Of a DNA stretch of 64,000 bases, positions 43,979 to 53,540 are shown piece by piece. The DNA is from CAYNHT01 sp964397485 (GTDB taxonomy: Bacteria; Bacillota_I; Bacilli_A; RF39; UBA660), in contig CAYNHT010000002.1 in NCBI GenBank assembly GCA_964397485.1, positions 1-64,000 on the forward strand, given 5' to 3'. The notes under the pieces were generated by a model that was given only the letters and a program-made list of their open reading frames with translations, did no database searches and was not told the DNA's origin. The translations under genes were made by a program, and so were the position numbers. Each line of letters begins with the position of its first letter. Within the stretch, counting starts at the first letter, position 1.

Positions 43979-45565
43979 TTATCTGTTCTTTGCCTTTTCT
44001 ACTCGAATAGTTCTATTATTCAACTTTTTGTTATATAAAAGTTTTATTAATTTATCTACTTGTTCGTTATCTACATCCATAAAAGTAAATTTATTCAATA
44101 TTTCAATATTTTTGAAACAATCCTTATCAATTTTAGTTGTTTCCTTTAAGAAGTCTAATAAAGTTCCTTTTTTTAAATTATCTAACTTACCGATTGTTAA
44201 AAATACTCTTGTTGCATTCGGATTTGTAAAAGATTTTTGTGGCTCTTTTACAATTAATTCCTTATTAAAATCTGAACCAATTTCATTGTCAAACGTTACT
44301 TTTAAAAGCGCCGCTGAAAACTTCATTAGATCATCCTTATTCATGTCTCTAACATATTTAATGCAATCTTCATATCTTTTGTTTTCAATACATTCTTTCG
44401 CTCTATTTATAATTTTATTATATTTACTTTCAACTATCTCCATTGAATTAGGTAAATCAGATTTAATTATTGTACATTTTGCAGTTTTTACTATTTCTTC
44501 TACAAACTTTACCTCTCTTGGTGTGACAAAGCTAAGTGCTTCACCTTTACTGCTCGCTCTTCCTGTTCTTCCAATACGATGAACATAAGATTCTACATCT
44601 TGGGGTAAATTATAATTAATAACACAATCAATGTTATCTACATGAATCCCTCTAGCTGCTACATCTGTCGCTATTAAAATTTTAAATGATCCTAACTTAA
44701 AACGTTCAAGAGTTTGAATTCTCATATTTTGAGCTATATCACCATGCATAGCTTCAACGCTGTAGTTACGAGCTGACAATTCTGTCAATAGTCTATCTAC
44801 ATCACGTTTTGTTTGGCAAAAAATAATAGCTAATTTTGGATCTTTTGAATCCAATACTCTACATACTGCTTCAAGACGAATCTTATCATTTACCAAATAA
44901 TAATATTGCTGAACATTGATTGAAGTTTTACTAGTTTCTTCAATTGTAATATGTTGATAATCCGGTTTCATATATTTTTCTGCCAACTTTAATATACCTT
45001 TTGGCATAGTTGCAGAAAAAAGCAATACTTGTTTATCAGCATTTGTTTTTTTAAATATAAATTCAATATCTTCTAAAAAACCCATGTTCAACATTTCATC
45101 TGCTTCATCAAGCACGAAAAATTCTAGACCATCCATTTTTAAAGCACGACGATTAATTAAATCCATTACACGGCCAGGCGTACCAACAACTATATCTACA
45201 CCTTTTTTTAAGGCACGTAATTGTAGTTCTATGCTACTTCCTCCAAAAACCGGTAAAACATTAAAATCCTTAGATTTATTCAATGTTTCAAACTCTTCAC
45301 TAACTTGTAGTGCAAGTTCACGAGTTGGAGTTAAAATAATTGCTTTAACTATATTTGTTTTAACGTCCATTTTTGATAATATACTAGCCGCGTACGATAA
45401 GGTTTTACCCGTTCCAGTTTGCGCTTGACCAATAACATCATAATTGTTAATTATTAGAGGAATAACCTCTTTTTGTATTTTACTAGGATTAACAAAACCT
45501 AAAGTTTCAATCGCCTTTAAAACCTTAGTATTTAAACCTAAATCTTTGAAATTTTTGTCATTCAT
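43979..45565 (-). CDS. DEAD-box RNA helicase with C-terminal DbpA-like RNA-binding domain
   Basis: About 528 residues. Motifs in order: AQTGTGKT, PTRELALQ, TPGRVMDL, DEADEML, LFSATMP, ATDVAARGIH and HRIGRTGR. Residues beyond 450 (ATRVFLTIGKLDNLKKGTLLDFLKE, FTFMDVDNEQ) form the RRM-like DbpA domain, which binds 23S rRNA or other structured RNA. Probably a CsdA/DeaD-type helicase in ribosome assembly or mRNA decay. The ATG at 45565 follows GGAG; earlier in-frame starts exist. Confidence 0.93.
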   Translation of the reverse strand: MNDKNFKDLGLNTKVLKAIETLGFVNPSKIQKEVIPLIINNYDVIGQAQTGTGKTLSYAASILSKMDVKTNIVKAIILTPTRELALQVSEEFETLNKSKDFNVLPVFGGSSIELQLRALKKGVDIVVGTPGRVMDLINRRALKMDGLEFFVLDEADEMLNMGFLEDIEFIFKKTNADKQVLLFSATMPKGILKLAEKYMKPDYQHITIEETSKTSINVQQYYYLVNDKIRLEAVCRVLDSKDPKLAIIFCQTKRDVDRLLTELSARNYSVEAMHGDIAQNMRIQTLERFKLGSFKILIATDVAARGIHVDNIDCVINYNLPQDVESYVHRIGRTGRASSKGEALSFVTPREVKFVEEIVKTAKCTIIKSDLPNSMEIVESKYNKIINRAKECIENKRYEDCIKYVRDMNKDDLMKFSAALLKVTFDNEIGSDFNKELIVKEPQKSFTNPNATRVFLTIGKLDNLKKGTLLDFLKETTKIDKDCFKNIEILNKFTFMDVDNEQVDKLIKLLYNKKLNNRTIRVEKAKNR

Positions 45566-45776
45566 TTCCTTTTTCTCCATTTCCAACCAATTAATTATAC
45601 TAGATATTATTTAAATACACAAGAAAAACTTGATATAATCCACTTTTTCAATATTATTTACCATTTTTTTATAATTATTTAAACTATTTTATATAAATAA
45701 ATTTTTTATCTAAGGACTACAGTTGTTTCAATGGTTCCTTTTCAACATAAATTATATTAGTAAAGGAGGTTAAATT

Positions 45777-46550
45777 ATGGATTCATATGAAAAAGCTCTA
45801 AGAAAAATTAGGGAAGATCAAAAATGTAGGCCTATTGTTAATTGCTGTTGCCCAATTATTGGACCTACCGGACCTACGGGACCTACCGGACCTGCTGGTG
45901 GACCGACTGGGCCTACCGGACCTACCGGACCTCAAGGTATTCAAGGGATTGAAGGGCCGACTGGACCTACCGGACCGACTGGGCCTACGGGGCCTACGGG
46001 ACCGACTGGACCTACCGGACCTACCGGACCTCAAGGTATTCAAGGGATTGAAGGGCCGACTGGACCTACCGGACCGACTGGGCCTACGGGGCCTACGGGA
46101 CCGACTGGACCTACCGGACCGACTGGGCCTACGGGACCAGGTCCTGGAATAGAAACTTTTGGCTACATTTATAATCTTGCAACAGAACTCGATGCTATAG
46201 TAATCGGTGGTGATGCCGTTGATTTCAGTGACAATGGACCACTTCAAGGAATTACACACATACCTGGATCAGAAGACATTATTATAACTGAAGATGGGAC
46301 TTACCAAATAGATTATTCTGTATTCATAACTGCAGGAATTGGTTCAGCTATTGCTCTTGCGGTTAACGGTGTGATTGATCCATCGACAAATATTGGTGCT
46401 CTTGTAGCTGTTGGTGAAATCGCCGGTACGGCTATGTTGACTTTAGCCGCTGGAGACGTTGTTACACTAGTCAATAATTCACTTATAGCGTTTACTATGT
46501 CTTTGGACCCAAATATTGGTGCTCAGTTAAATATTATCCAATTGAGTTAG
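45777..46550 (+). CDS. Collagen-like exosporium glycoprotein, BclA-like
   Basis: A 257-residue protein in three parts. An N-terminal stretch of about 28 residues holds a Cys cluster (NCCCPIIG). Then comes a collagen region of about 33 GXY triplets, mostly GPT, with two GPQGIQGIEGPT inserts (residues 29-122). A C-terminal BclA-C domain (GYIYNL, ITEDGTYQIDYSVFITAG, LTLAAGDVVTLVNNS) trimerises in known relatives. Thr in GPT is the usual O-glycosylation site. The glycosyltransferase gene just downstream fits this. The Cys cluster may cross-link the protein to the coat. Local GC is far above the rest of the window. Confidence 0.92.
   Translation: MDSYEKALRKIREDQKCRPIVNCCCPIIGPTGPTGPTGPAGGPTGPTGPTGPQGIQGIEGPTGPTGPTGPTGPTGPTGPTGPTGPQGIQGIEGPTGPTGPTGPTGPTGPTGPTGPTGPTGPGPGIETFGYIYNLATELDAIVIGGDAVDFSDNGPLQGITHIPGSEDIIITEDGTYQIDYSVFITAGIGSAIALAVNGVIDPSTNIGALVAVGEIAGTAMLTLAAGDVVTLVNNSLIAFTMSLDPNIGAQLNIIQLS
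45931..46119 (+). repeat. 99-bp tandem duplication in the collagen region
   Basis: CTCAAGGTATTCAAGGGATT occurs at 45931 and 46030, and the 90 or so bases after each copy are identical. The unit is 99 bp, 11 GXY triplets. Confidence 0.9.
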
Positions 46551-46557
46551 ATTTATA

Positions 46558-46592
46558 GAAGAAAATTTTGTTTATAACAAGATTTTCTTTTT
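46558..46592 (+). terminator. Terminator of the BclA-like gene
   Basis: AAGAAAATTTTG and CAAGATTTTCTTTTT form a hairpin right after the stop. Confidence 0.75.
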
Positions 46593-46683
46593 ATAACGAC
46601 AATTGCTGTTACAGCATTTTTATTTAAACATAAATTATAATAAAATAAATGAATTAATATACATAATGTTAGGAGGTTAAATA

Positions 46684-47784
46684 ATGAGAAAAAAGAAAAA
46701 AATTTGTATTTATGCTATTGCCAAAAATGAAAGTAAATTCGTAGAAAGATGGTACAATTCAGTGAAGGAAGCTGATCTCGTGCTAGTTGGTGATACTGGT
46801 TCAACCGATGATACAATTGAAGTATTAGAAAGATTGGGAGCGACTGTTCATAAAATAGACATAAAACCTTGGAGATTTGATAAAGCACGCAACGCTGTAT
46901 TGGATTTGATACCAGATGATATAGATATATGTATTTCAATAGATTTAGACGAAATTGCCGAAGCCGGATGGAGAAAGAAATTAGAAAAGGCATGGAAAGA
47001 TGATACAACTAGATTAAAATATAACTACAATTGGAGTTTTGATGAATATGGCAAGCCTGCAACAACTTTTCATATCGAAAAAATTCATGAACGAAGCAAC
47101 TATAGATGGGTTCACCCTGTTCATGAAATATTAGAGTACATAGGAGACAAAAAGGAGAAAATTGACTACGCAGAAGGAATAGAGATAAATCATTATCCCG
47201 ATACAAGTAAGTCTAGATCGAACTATTTACCATTATTAGAACTATCTGTGGAAGAAGATCCTTTTAATGATAGGAATGTTCATTATTTAGGTAGAGAGTA
47301 TATGTACTATGAAATGTGGGATAAAAGTATTGATACTCTAAAAAAACATTTAGAATTAGAGAAAGCTAAATGGAAAGATGAAAGATGTGCTTCTATGCGA
47401 TATATTGCAAGATGTTATAAGCATAAGAGAAATTACATTGAAGCCAAAAATTGGTTATATAGAGCCATAGTAGAGGCTTCTTATTTAAGAGAACCATATG
47501 TTGAACTTGCCTTATTAGAATATGAAAATCAAAATTGGGTAGGTTGTTTGAACATGTGTTTAGAGGCTTTAAAAATTACCAATAAGAGTGTTAGTTATAT
47601 TAATGAAAATTTTGCATGGAACAGCACTATATATGACTTAGCATGTATTTGTTATTACAATATAAATTTAGTTGATAAAGCGATTGAATATTGTGAAAAA
47701 GCTATAGAAATCGATCCGGAAAATGAGAGATTAAAAACGAATTTAGATTTATTTAAATCTCTTATTGTCGAAAATAATTTGTAG
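46684..47784 (+). CDS. Glycosyltransferase family 2 with C-terminal TPR
   Basis: A 366-residue protein. The N-terminal GT-A domain has YAIAKNESKFVERWY, DTGSTDDTIEVLE and the DxD-type ISIDLDE. The C-terminal half has TPR-like helices (CYYNINLVDKAIEYCEKAIEIDPEN). This is the SunS-like/TPR glycosyltransferase plan that attaches sugars to peptides. Placed right after the collagen-like gene, it most likely glycosylates the GPT threonines; this is inference from context. Its own AGGAGG site and terminator suggest a separate transcript. Confidence 0.9.
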   Translation: MRKKKKICIYAIAKNESKFVERWYNSVKEADLVLVGDTGSTDDTIEVLERLGATVHKIDIKPWRFDKARNAVLDLIPDDIDICISIDLDEIAEAGWRKKLEKAWKDDTTRLKYNYNWSFDEYGKPATTFHIEKIHERSNYRWVHPVHEILEYIGDKKEKIDYAEGIEINHYPDTSKSRSNYLPLLELSVEEDPFNDRNVHYLGREYMYYEMWDKSIDTLKKHLELEKAKWKDERCASMRYIARCYKHKRNYIEAKNWLYRAIVEASYLREPYVELALLEYENQNWVGCLNMCLEALKITNKSVSYINENFAWNSTIYDLACICYYNINLVDKAIEYCEKAIEIDPENERLKTNLDLFKSLIVENNL

Positions 47785-47785
47785 A

Positions 47786-47812
47786 AAAACTTCACATTAA
47801 CTGTGAAGTTTT
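47786..47812 (+). terminator. Terminator of the glycosyltransferase gene
   Basis: AAAACTTCACA-TTAAC-TGTGAAGTTTT directly after the stop. Confidence 0.85.
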
Positions 47813-48181
47813 CCTATTGTACTATCTGATTAGTTATATACATATTATTAATCTTATTGCTAATCAAAAACTGATAAAAAAAGAGAAACTTTTTATTTCG
47901 CTTTTAACATAGACTCTATCATTTTTTAAGCTTACCTCTCATATAAGCATAAGTAATTCCTGATATATTTTCAATCACATTAAAACAATTCGTCCCTTTT
48001 CTAAATATTGTATGCTAAACTTTAAAATATCAATAATATTAAAGTTTGATATTAAGGCGAATAACAATTATAAAAAAGAGAATTATACTAAATAATCAGT
48101 ATAATAAAAATAAGATTATCGATTATATAATATATGTGCTATAATATACATCTGCCAATTAATATATATAAAGGAGAAAAA
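47813..48181. other. 370-base intergenic stretch with gene remnant and helicase promoter
   Basis: On the minus strand 47919-48014 is an open stretch of 31 codons with no start codon, ending NISGITYAYMRGKLKK and a TGA. It looks like the decayed C-terminal end of a gene (unidentified). An inverted repeat AATATCAA/TTGATATT (48026-48053) follows. An extended -10 box TGCTATAAT (48137-48145) should drive the next helicase. Confidence 0.45.
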
Positions 48182-49537
48182 ATGAAATTTAAAGAATTAA
48201 ATATAATTAAACCAATTCTTGATGCAATCGATGAAAAAGGATATACTACCCCATCTGAAATACAACAGGGTGCTATCCCACATATTTTAAACCGAAAGGA
48301 TTTACTTGGATGCGCACAGACGGGGACGGGAAAAACAGCTGCTTTTGCTATTCCTATTTTACAAATGATATATAATAAGCATGAGGTTTCTAGTCCTAAA
48401 AAAATAAAAGCCCTCGTATTAACACCTACGAGGGAGTTAGCTTTACAAATTAGAGATAACTTTAGAATATACGGAAAAAACACTAATTTAAGTTGTAGTG
48501 TTATTTTCGGGGGAGTAAATCAACAATCACAAATTAATGTTTTAAAAAAAGGCGTTGATGTATTAGTAGCAACTCCAGGTAGACTTTTAGATCTAATAAA
48601 ACAGAAACATGTAAAGTTGGGTGATGTTGAGTACTTAGTACTCGATGAGGCCGATACTATGTTGGATATGGGATTTATTCATGATGTTAAAAGAATTATT
48701 TCGCAAATACCTGAAAAAAGACAAACACTACTATTTTCAGCAACTATGCCAAATGAAATTAGTAAATTAGCTGATTCTTTTTTAACAAATCCCGAAAAGA
48801 TAATCGTTACACCAGTTGCATCAACCGTAGATAAAATTAATCAAGCTGTTTATTATGTTGACAAAAAGAATAAAGGGCAACTATTATTACATCTATTAAA
48901 AAAAGAAAATATCAACTCGGCTCTTGTTTTTGCAAGAACAAAACACGGAGCTAACAAATTAGTTAAAACTTTGATTGATAATAAAATAAACTGTGCTGCT
49001 ATTCATGGAAATAAATCACAGACAGCCAGACAACTCGCTTTAACTAACTTTAAAAGTGGAAAAACCACCATATTAGTAGCAACTGATATTGCTGCAAGAG
49101 GAATTGATATCCAGGATTTGCCTTACGTTATAAACTACGAACTTCCTAATACTGCCGAAACTTATGTTCATCGAATCGGGAGAACAGGTAGAGCTGGTAA
49201 GGAAGGAATTGCTATATCTTTTTGTGATGTCGACGAAATGAAAGATTTAAGGGTAATTGAAAGGTTAACAAAGAAAGAAATTGATGTCATAAAAGAACAT
49301 CCCTATCTTATGCTAATTGTTGATCAAACACCAAAACCTTCTCAAACTAAACAACTGAACAATAATAGAAAATCTAAAAATAAAGGTAGAACAAAACAAA
49401 AAAATAGCTTTGGAGTTACTATTGATCAAAAAATAAATGATAAAAACAGAAAATTCGATAAAATTAAAAGCAAAAAGCGTAATATGAAATCTAAATATAA
49501 ATCTAAAAACAGGAAAAATACATATGATAAACATTAA
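48182..49537 (+). CDS. DEAD-box RNA helicase, RhlE-like
   Basis: About 451 residues: AQTGTGKTAAFAIPIL, PTRELALQI, TPGRLLDL, DEADTMLDMGF, LFSATMP, ATDIAARGIDI, HRIGRTGRAG. The tail after residue 390 is very basic (many Lys, Asn, Arg) and probably disordered, a nonspecific RNA-binding tail typical of RhlE/CshB. It lacks the DbpA domain of the other helicase in this window. The start at 48182 follows AAAGGAG; an upstream ATG lies on the promoter. Confidence 0.93.
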   Translation: MKFKELNIIKPILDAIDEKGYTTPSEIQQGAIPHILNRKDLLGCAQTGTGKTAAFAIPILQMIYNKHEVSSPKKIKALVLTPTRELALQIRDNFRIYGKNTNLSCSVIFGGVNQQSQINVLKKGVDVLVATPGRLLDLIKQKHVKLGDVEYLVLDEADTMLDMGFIHDVKRIISQIPEKRQTLLFSATMPNEISKLADSFLTNPEKIIVTPVASTVDKINQAVYYVDKKNKGQLLLHLLKKENINSALVFARTKHGANKLVKTLIDNKINCAAIHGNKSQTARQLALTNFKSGKTTILVATDIAARGIDIQDLPYVINYELPNTAETYVHRIGRTGRAGKEGIAISFCDVDEMKDLRVIERLTKKEIDVIKEHPYLMLIVDQTPKPSQTKQLNNNRKSKNKGRTKQKNSFGVTIDQKINDKNRKFDKIKSKKRNMKSKYKSKNRKNTYDKH

Positions 49538-49609
49538 TTTTATATTTAAAGCAGGATTACTTAATTAAGTGATCTTTTTTTTGATTCATACAATAAAACA
49601 GGTGATTAT

Positions 49610-49762
49610 ATGTTATATTTGTTTGAATTTATCATCGGTATAATAAGCGCAGCGATAATAATTGGTATTAGTTTATTGATAGGCAAAGAAATTATTGAAT
49701 GTTCAAAAAATAGTATGATTAGGAATATTACTAAAAAGTTTTTTAAAAGTGACCTTAAATGA
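49610..49762 (+). CDS. 50-residue single-pass membrane protein
   Basis: ATG after AGGTGATT. One hydrophobic helix covers residues 4-24 (FEFIIGIISAAIIIGISLLIG), then a basic cytoplasmic tail (KKFFKSDLK). A terminator follows 18 bases later. Small basic-tailed membrane proteins may be regulators or toxins; there is no evidence for either. Confidence 0.6.
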   Translation: MLYLFEFIIGIISAAIIIGISLLIGKEIIECSKNSMIRNITKKFFKSDLK

Positions 49763-49780
49763 TAGGCTGATAAAAGAAAA

Positions 49781-49812
49781 AAAACAACTTCATAATTATA
49801 TGAAGTTGTTTT
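49781..49812. terminator. Bidirectional terminator
   Basis: AAAACAACTTCATA-ATTA-TATGAAGTTGTTTT between convergent genes. Confidence 0.85.
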
Positions 49813-49863
49813 AATATGATCTTATATGACCTTTATAAATCTAAAAATACACAAAATATAATC

Positions 49864-50235
49864 TTATGGTCTCCAAAAAGTAGTACATTCTGTTTTATCT
49901 AAAACATTAAATTCAATTATTTTTTCAATTAATGATAAATCAATTTTTTTATCCCATGGAATACGAAATATATTTTTTGTATGTTCATAACCTGCATTTT
50001 TTATTTCATCTGAAAATTTTTCTATTGTTATTTGTTCAGGAGCAACAGCTAAATGTTTTTTTGAAATACTAAATCCAATTATAAAAGTCCCATGATCAGT
50101 AAACATGGGTTGATTCCATGCCATTTGCGGAATTAAATTTGGGAATTTTTTTACTATTGAATCAAATAACTCAATAACTTTATTTCTATGTTCTGAATTA
50201 CTAATATTATTTAAATAATTTTCAAATTTTTCCAT
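49864..50235 (-). CDS. DUF1801 / YdhG-type protein
   Basis: A 123-residue protein with the DUF1801 pattern: IPQMAWNQPMFTDHGTFIIGFSISKKHLAVAP, then a helical C-terminal part with IFRIPWDKKIDLSLIEKIIEFN. Bacillus YdhG/Fra of this fold has been described as a frataxin-like iron chaperone, though most members are unstudied. The ATG at 50235 follows GGAGGTTAT; an ATG 36 bases upstream lacks a site. Confidence 0.85.
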   Translation of the reverse strand: MEKFENYLNNISNSEHRNKVIELFDSIVKKFPNLIPQMAWNQPMFTDHGTFIIGFSISKKHLAVAPEQITIEKFSDEIKNAGYEHTKNIFRIPWDKKIDLSLIEKIIEFNVLDKTECTTFWRP

Positions 50236-50271
50236 ATAACCTCCATATATTAGTATATTTCTTGCCCACAA

Positions 50272-50604
50272 TTATTTTAAAAGTCCACTTTCTTTCAATA
50301 CATAGTAAATACACGAATAACTTCTTTTACTATAAAATTTGCTAAACTTTCTAATACTCACACTAGATCTTTTATATAAATTGATAATTTGCTTTTTTTC
50401 TTCTTCACTTATCTTTCTAAAACTAGCCCGATTTTTATTACCATGTTGTATTTTTATATTGTCATTTTCTACTTCTTTTTTTAACTTTAAAATATATTTT
50501 GGATGGTAATTTGTCATTTCTGCAATCTCTTTATATGTCATAAAACTATGATTATTTAGTTTATTCATTATCATATTTACTGCAATTTGTTTATTTTTTG
50601 TCAT
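50272..50604 (-). pseudogene. Transposase-like helix-turn-helix remnant
   Basis: A 110-residue protein with a first HTH (FMTYKEIAEMTNYHPKYILKLKKEV), a linker HGNKNRASFRKI and a second helical unit ending SYSCIYYVLKESGLLK. This is the order of the N-terminal DNA-binding part of IS481/ISNCY-like transposases (HTH, HGN.GR, E.....I..LY, then an ILKE.GL end). The DDE catalytic domain that should follow is absent. It may be a transposase fragment or a domesticated DNA-binding protein. The frame itself is clean. Confidence 0.6.
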
Positions 50605-50691
50605 TCACATCACCTTTTATATTATACCATAAAAGGTAATATTTTTAATAAATAATTTGTTTTATTTTATAATTGTAAACAAATGTAAAAT

Positions 50692-50721
50692 AAAAAGAAG
50701 AAATTCAAATGAATTTTCTTC
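50692..50721 (-). terminator. Terminator of the MMPL gene
   Basis: GAAGAAAATTCATTTGAATTTCTTCTTTTT on the minus strand, just past the stop. Confidence 0.8.
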
Positions 50722-50724
50722 ACA

Positions 50725-52770
50725 TTATTTATCAAAACCTTTTAAAGTTGTTTTTTCTATGATCTTATCCAAAATAGTAAACATTGCTGGAATGAAAATT
50801 AAAACCAATAAGGCTGAAATTAGTGCACCTCTTCCTACAAGTGTACCTAATTCACTAATTACTCCATTTGTAGAAATTATACCAATACTTAACCCGGAAA
50901 TTCCTAATATAAAAGCAGATGATAATATTGACGGAGCTGTACTTTCAACCGTTTTGGTAATTGCATCTTTTAGCTTATTTTCTCTTCTTCTTTCCAAATA
51001 TTTTTTAGCAAACAATATAGCATAATCAACAGTGGCACCTAATTGAACCGCACTTACCACTAAATATCCTATATAATTTAATTTGTGACCTGCTATATAT
51101 GATAAAGATAAATTCATCCAAATTGCTGTTTCAATAGCTAATATAAGTATAATTGGTATCGACAACGATTTAAAAGTTATCATTAAAATAATTACAATAG
51201 AAACTACAGCAACTACATTTACTGCTATATTATCTTTAGTAACAATCTGTTTCATATCATAATTAGTCACACTAATGCCTGCCAAATGGTAATTATCGCC
51301 ATAATATTTGTTTCCAATTTCTTTAATATTATCAACCAACGCAAACGCCTCGTCACCTTCTTCATCTACATTTGTTTTAACTATAATTCTCGAATAACTT
51401 TTAGATATAAATTGACTAACAACCTCTTTTGGTAAGTATTCAATCGGTGTTTCAATACCAATAGTGCTAACGAATGAAGTTACAGTTTGAACGCCTTCCA
51501 AGTTTGATAATTCTTCATTAATTTTACTTTCCTTAGAAAAATCTCCTCGAGGAATTAGTAGTACCATTTGATTATCAACACCAAATATGCTATTAATTTT
51601 TTGTGTATCCTTATATACTTTGGAATCTTCACTATTAACCCCTGTACTACCATACAAAAATGTATTGTTTTGACTGGCTATGAAACTTGGAATTACTGAT
51701 ATTAAAATTAAAGCCATCATTATATATCTAATTTTAAAAATACCCTGACTTACTTTTTTAAAAGACGGAATAAAAGAATTATGTTTTGTTTTATCTATTA
51801 ATTTATACGTATATATTGCCAAAACAGGTAGTAGTACTAAAACTGATAATAAACTAAATACAATCCCTTTCGCTAGTACTATTCCTAAATCTGCCCCTAT
51901 TTCAAATTTCATTACAACTAGTGCTAAAAAACCTAATATTGTTGTAAGACCACTCGCAATTATAGTAGAAGTGGAATCCTTCATAGCCTTTGCCATTGCT
52001 GATTTGACATCAATTCCTTTCCTACGGATGATTGCAAATCTATGTAAAAGAAAAATTGCATAATCCATGGATACTGCTAGTTGTAAAATTGCGGTAGTTG
52101 ATTGCGTTACTGATGATATGCTTCCAAAAATTACATTTGTTCCCATGTTTATAATAATAGATATACCTATAGTTACTAGAAACAGCACAGGTTCAAACCA
52201 AGAACTAGTTGTTAAGATAAGGATTATCAATATTATAGGAATAACAAATAACATTATAGCATTAACTTCATCTTGCATCTTATCCTGCGCTGAAGCAGTA
52301 TTAACTGCATCACCAGCGAAATTTGATTCATCCTTTACTATTTCTTTTATATCCTTTAAAACCTTTAGTGAATCTTCTGTGTCAATACTGATTAAATATA
52401 AGGCATTTTTATCCTTATACCACTCTTCAAGATATAAAATTTCAGTGCTACCACTTTCTATTTGAGTATAATTATCTGCCCATATTACTGAATTGACACC
52501 TGCTACTACTTCTATATTCTTTTTATAAGATAAAGCTTCTTCTATGGTTACTTCAGGGATTAGTAACCTAACATTGTAAATGGCATCAGAGTACTCTTTA
52601 GTCATTTTTTCTATTGCAATCAAAGACTTTGAATCACTAGGCAAGTACTCAGATAAATTATAGTTTATATTAACATATTTATTAAGAAAAATGCTGGATA
52701 TAGTCATCATTAAAAATATCAAAATTACAATAACCTTGTTTTTTAAAATAATTTTTGATATGTCTTCCAT
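50725..52770 (-). CDS. MMPL/RND family exporter
   Basis: A 681-residue protein with two halves, each with a first helix, an extracytoplasmic loop and five more helices (helices near residues 13-30, 175-325, 345-365 and 510-670). SMDYAIFLLHRF and ATVDYAILFAKKYLERR are the paired motifs of hydrophobe/amphiphile efflux-3 proteins such as YdfJ. It probably exports lipids or hydrophobic drugs using the proton gradient. A TetR-type gene is divergent, the usual arrangement for control. Confidence 0.93.
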   Translation of the reverse strand: MEDISKIILKNKVIVILIFLMMTISSIFLNKYVNINYNLSEYLPSDSKSLIAIEKMTKEYSDAIYNVRLLIPEVTIEEALSYKKNIEVVAGVNSVIWADNYTQIESGSTEILYLEEWYKDKNALYLISIDTEDSLKVLKDIKEIVKDESNFAGDAVNTASAQDKMQDEVNAIMLFVIPIILIILILTTSSWFEPVLFLVTIGISIIINMGTNVIFGSISSVTQSTTAILQLAVSMDYAIFLLHRFAIIRRKGIDVKSAMAKAMKDSTSTIIASGLTTILGFLALVVMKFEIGADLGIVLAKGIVFSLLSVLVLLPVLAIYTYKLIDKTKHNSFIPSFKKVSQGIFKIRYIMMALILISVIPSFIASQNNTFLYGSTGVNSEDSKVYKDTQKINSIFGVDNQMVLLIPRGDFSKESKINEELSNLEGVQTVTSFVSTIGIETPIEYLPKEVVSQFISKSYSRIIVKTNVDEEGDEAFALVDNIKEIGNKYYGDNYHLAGISVTNYDMKQIVTKDNIAVNVVAVVSIVIILMITFKSLSIPIILILAIETAIWMNLSLSYIAGHKLNYIGYLVVSAVQLGATVDYAILFAKKYLERRRENKLKDAITKTVESTAPSILSSAFILGISGLSIGIISTNGVISELGTLVGRGALISALLVLIFIPAMFTILDKIIEKTTLKGFDK

Positions 52771-52932
52771 ATCATAACCTCCTTATATTACAATATAATT
52801 AAATGCACACTGTGTTGATTTATGCATATAAATCAATTATAATAAATATACAACGAGGATTCAATATGCAATATTTTTATATCTGTATATTATTAGACAA
52901 AATATATAAAATTTGTTGAAAGAAGGTTTTTT

Positions 52933-53520
52933 ATGAATGCCAATAGATCAGATCGTCGCATTTACAAAACTAAAAGAGCTATTGAAAAAGGACTAATTGA
53001 ATTAATGAAAACAAAAAGAATAAATGATATAAGTATAAAAGAGCTATGTGAATTCATTGATATTAATCGAGGAACTTTTTATAATCACTACGTGGATATG
53101 CTCGATTTAAAAAGTAAAATCGAGGATAAACTATTAGATAATTTAAACAATACTTTATCTAAATATTCAGCGGAGGAATTGAATGATCAACCACTTCCTT
53201 TATTTGAAGATATATTAGAATTCATTAACAAAAACTCTGATATTGCCTTGATACTATTAAATGATGAAAAATCAAATCCTTTTTTAGAAAAAATAATAGG
53301 TATAGTAAAAAATAAATCTTTGGATAGTTGGGGAACATTTTATAAAAATTGTAATTCTGATGACTATTCATACTTTTTAGAATATGCAATTCACGGTTGT
53401 CTAGGAATAATTAACAAATGGCTAATAACAGGTATGAAACAATCTCCTAAAAATATGGCTATACTGTTAGAAAACATTGTGATGGATGGATCTTTTTTCC
53501 TAGAAAAGAAAAGCAATTAA
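52933..53520 (+). CDS. TetR/AcrR family regulator
   Basis: A 195-residue protein with the TetR HTH: RIYKTKRAIEKGLIELMKTKRINDISIKELCEFIDINRGTFYNHY. The C-terminal ligand domain is helical (FLEYAIHGCLGIINKWLITGMKQSP), as in the DhaS/TetR_C group. It is divergent from the MMPL exporter, with 162 bases between, and probably represses it. ATG after AAAGAAGG. Confidence 0.9.
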   Translation: MNANRSDRRIYKTKRAIEKGLIELMKTKRINDISIKELCEFIDINRGTFYNHYVDMLDLKSKIEDKLLDNLNNTLSKYSAEELNDQPLPLFEDILEFINKNSDIALILLNDEKSNPFLEKIIGIVKNKSLDSWGTFYKNCNSDDYSYFLEYAIHGCLGIINKWLITGMKQSPKNMAILLENIVMDGSFFLEKKSN

Positions 53521-53540
53521 ATTTGATTTAATTGCTTTTT
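53509..53540. terminator. Bidirectional terminator
   Basis: AAAAGCAATTAAAT and ATTTAATTGCTTTTT between the regulator (+) and the deacylase gene (-). Confidence 0.85.

Noticed and set aside
45798..46259. Arg/Ser-rich antisense frame and a Leu/Asp/Pro-rich frame over the collagen region
   Set aside because: Both are shadows of the GPT codon repeat; the sense frame has the proper start site and the BclA-type C-terminal domain.
43979..49537. Two DEAD-box helicases as part of a defence system
   Set aside because: Both have standard cellular RNA-helicase architectures and are separated by unrelated spore-surface genes.
49864..50604. DUF1801 gene plus HTH gene as a toxin-antitoxin pair
   Set aside because: The HTH protein looks like a transposase fragment, and DUF1801 proteins are not known toxins; the spacing alone is not evidence.
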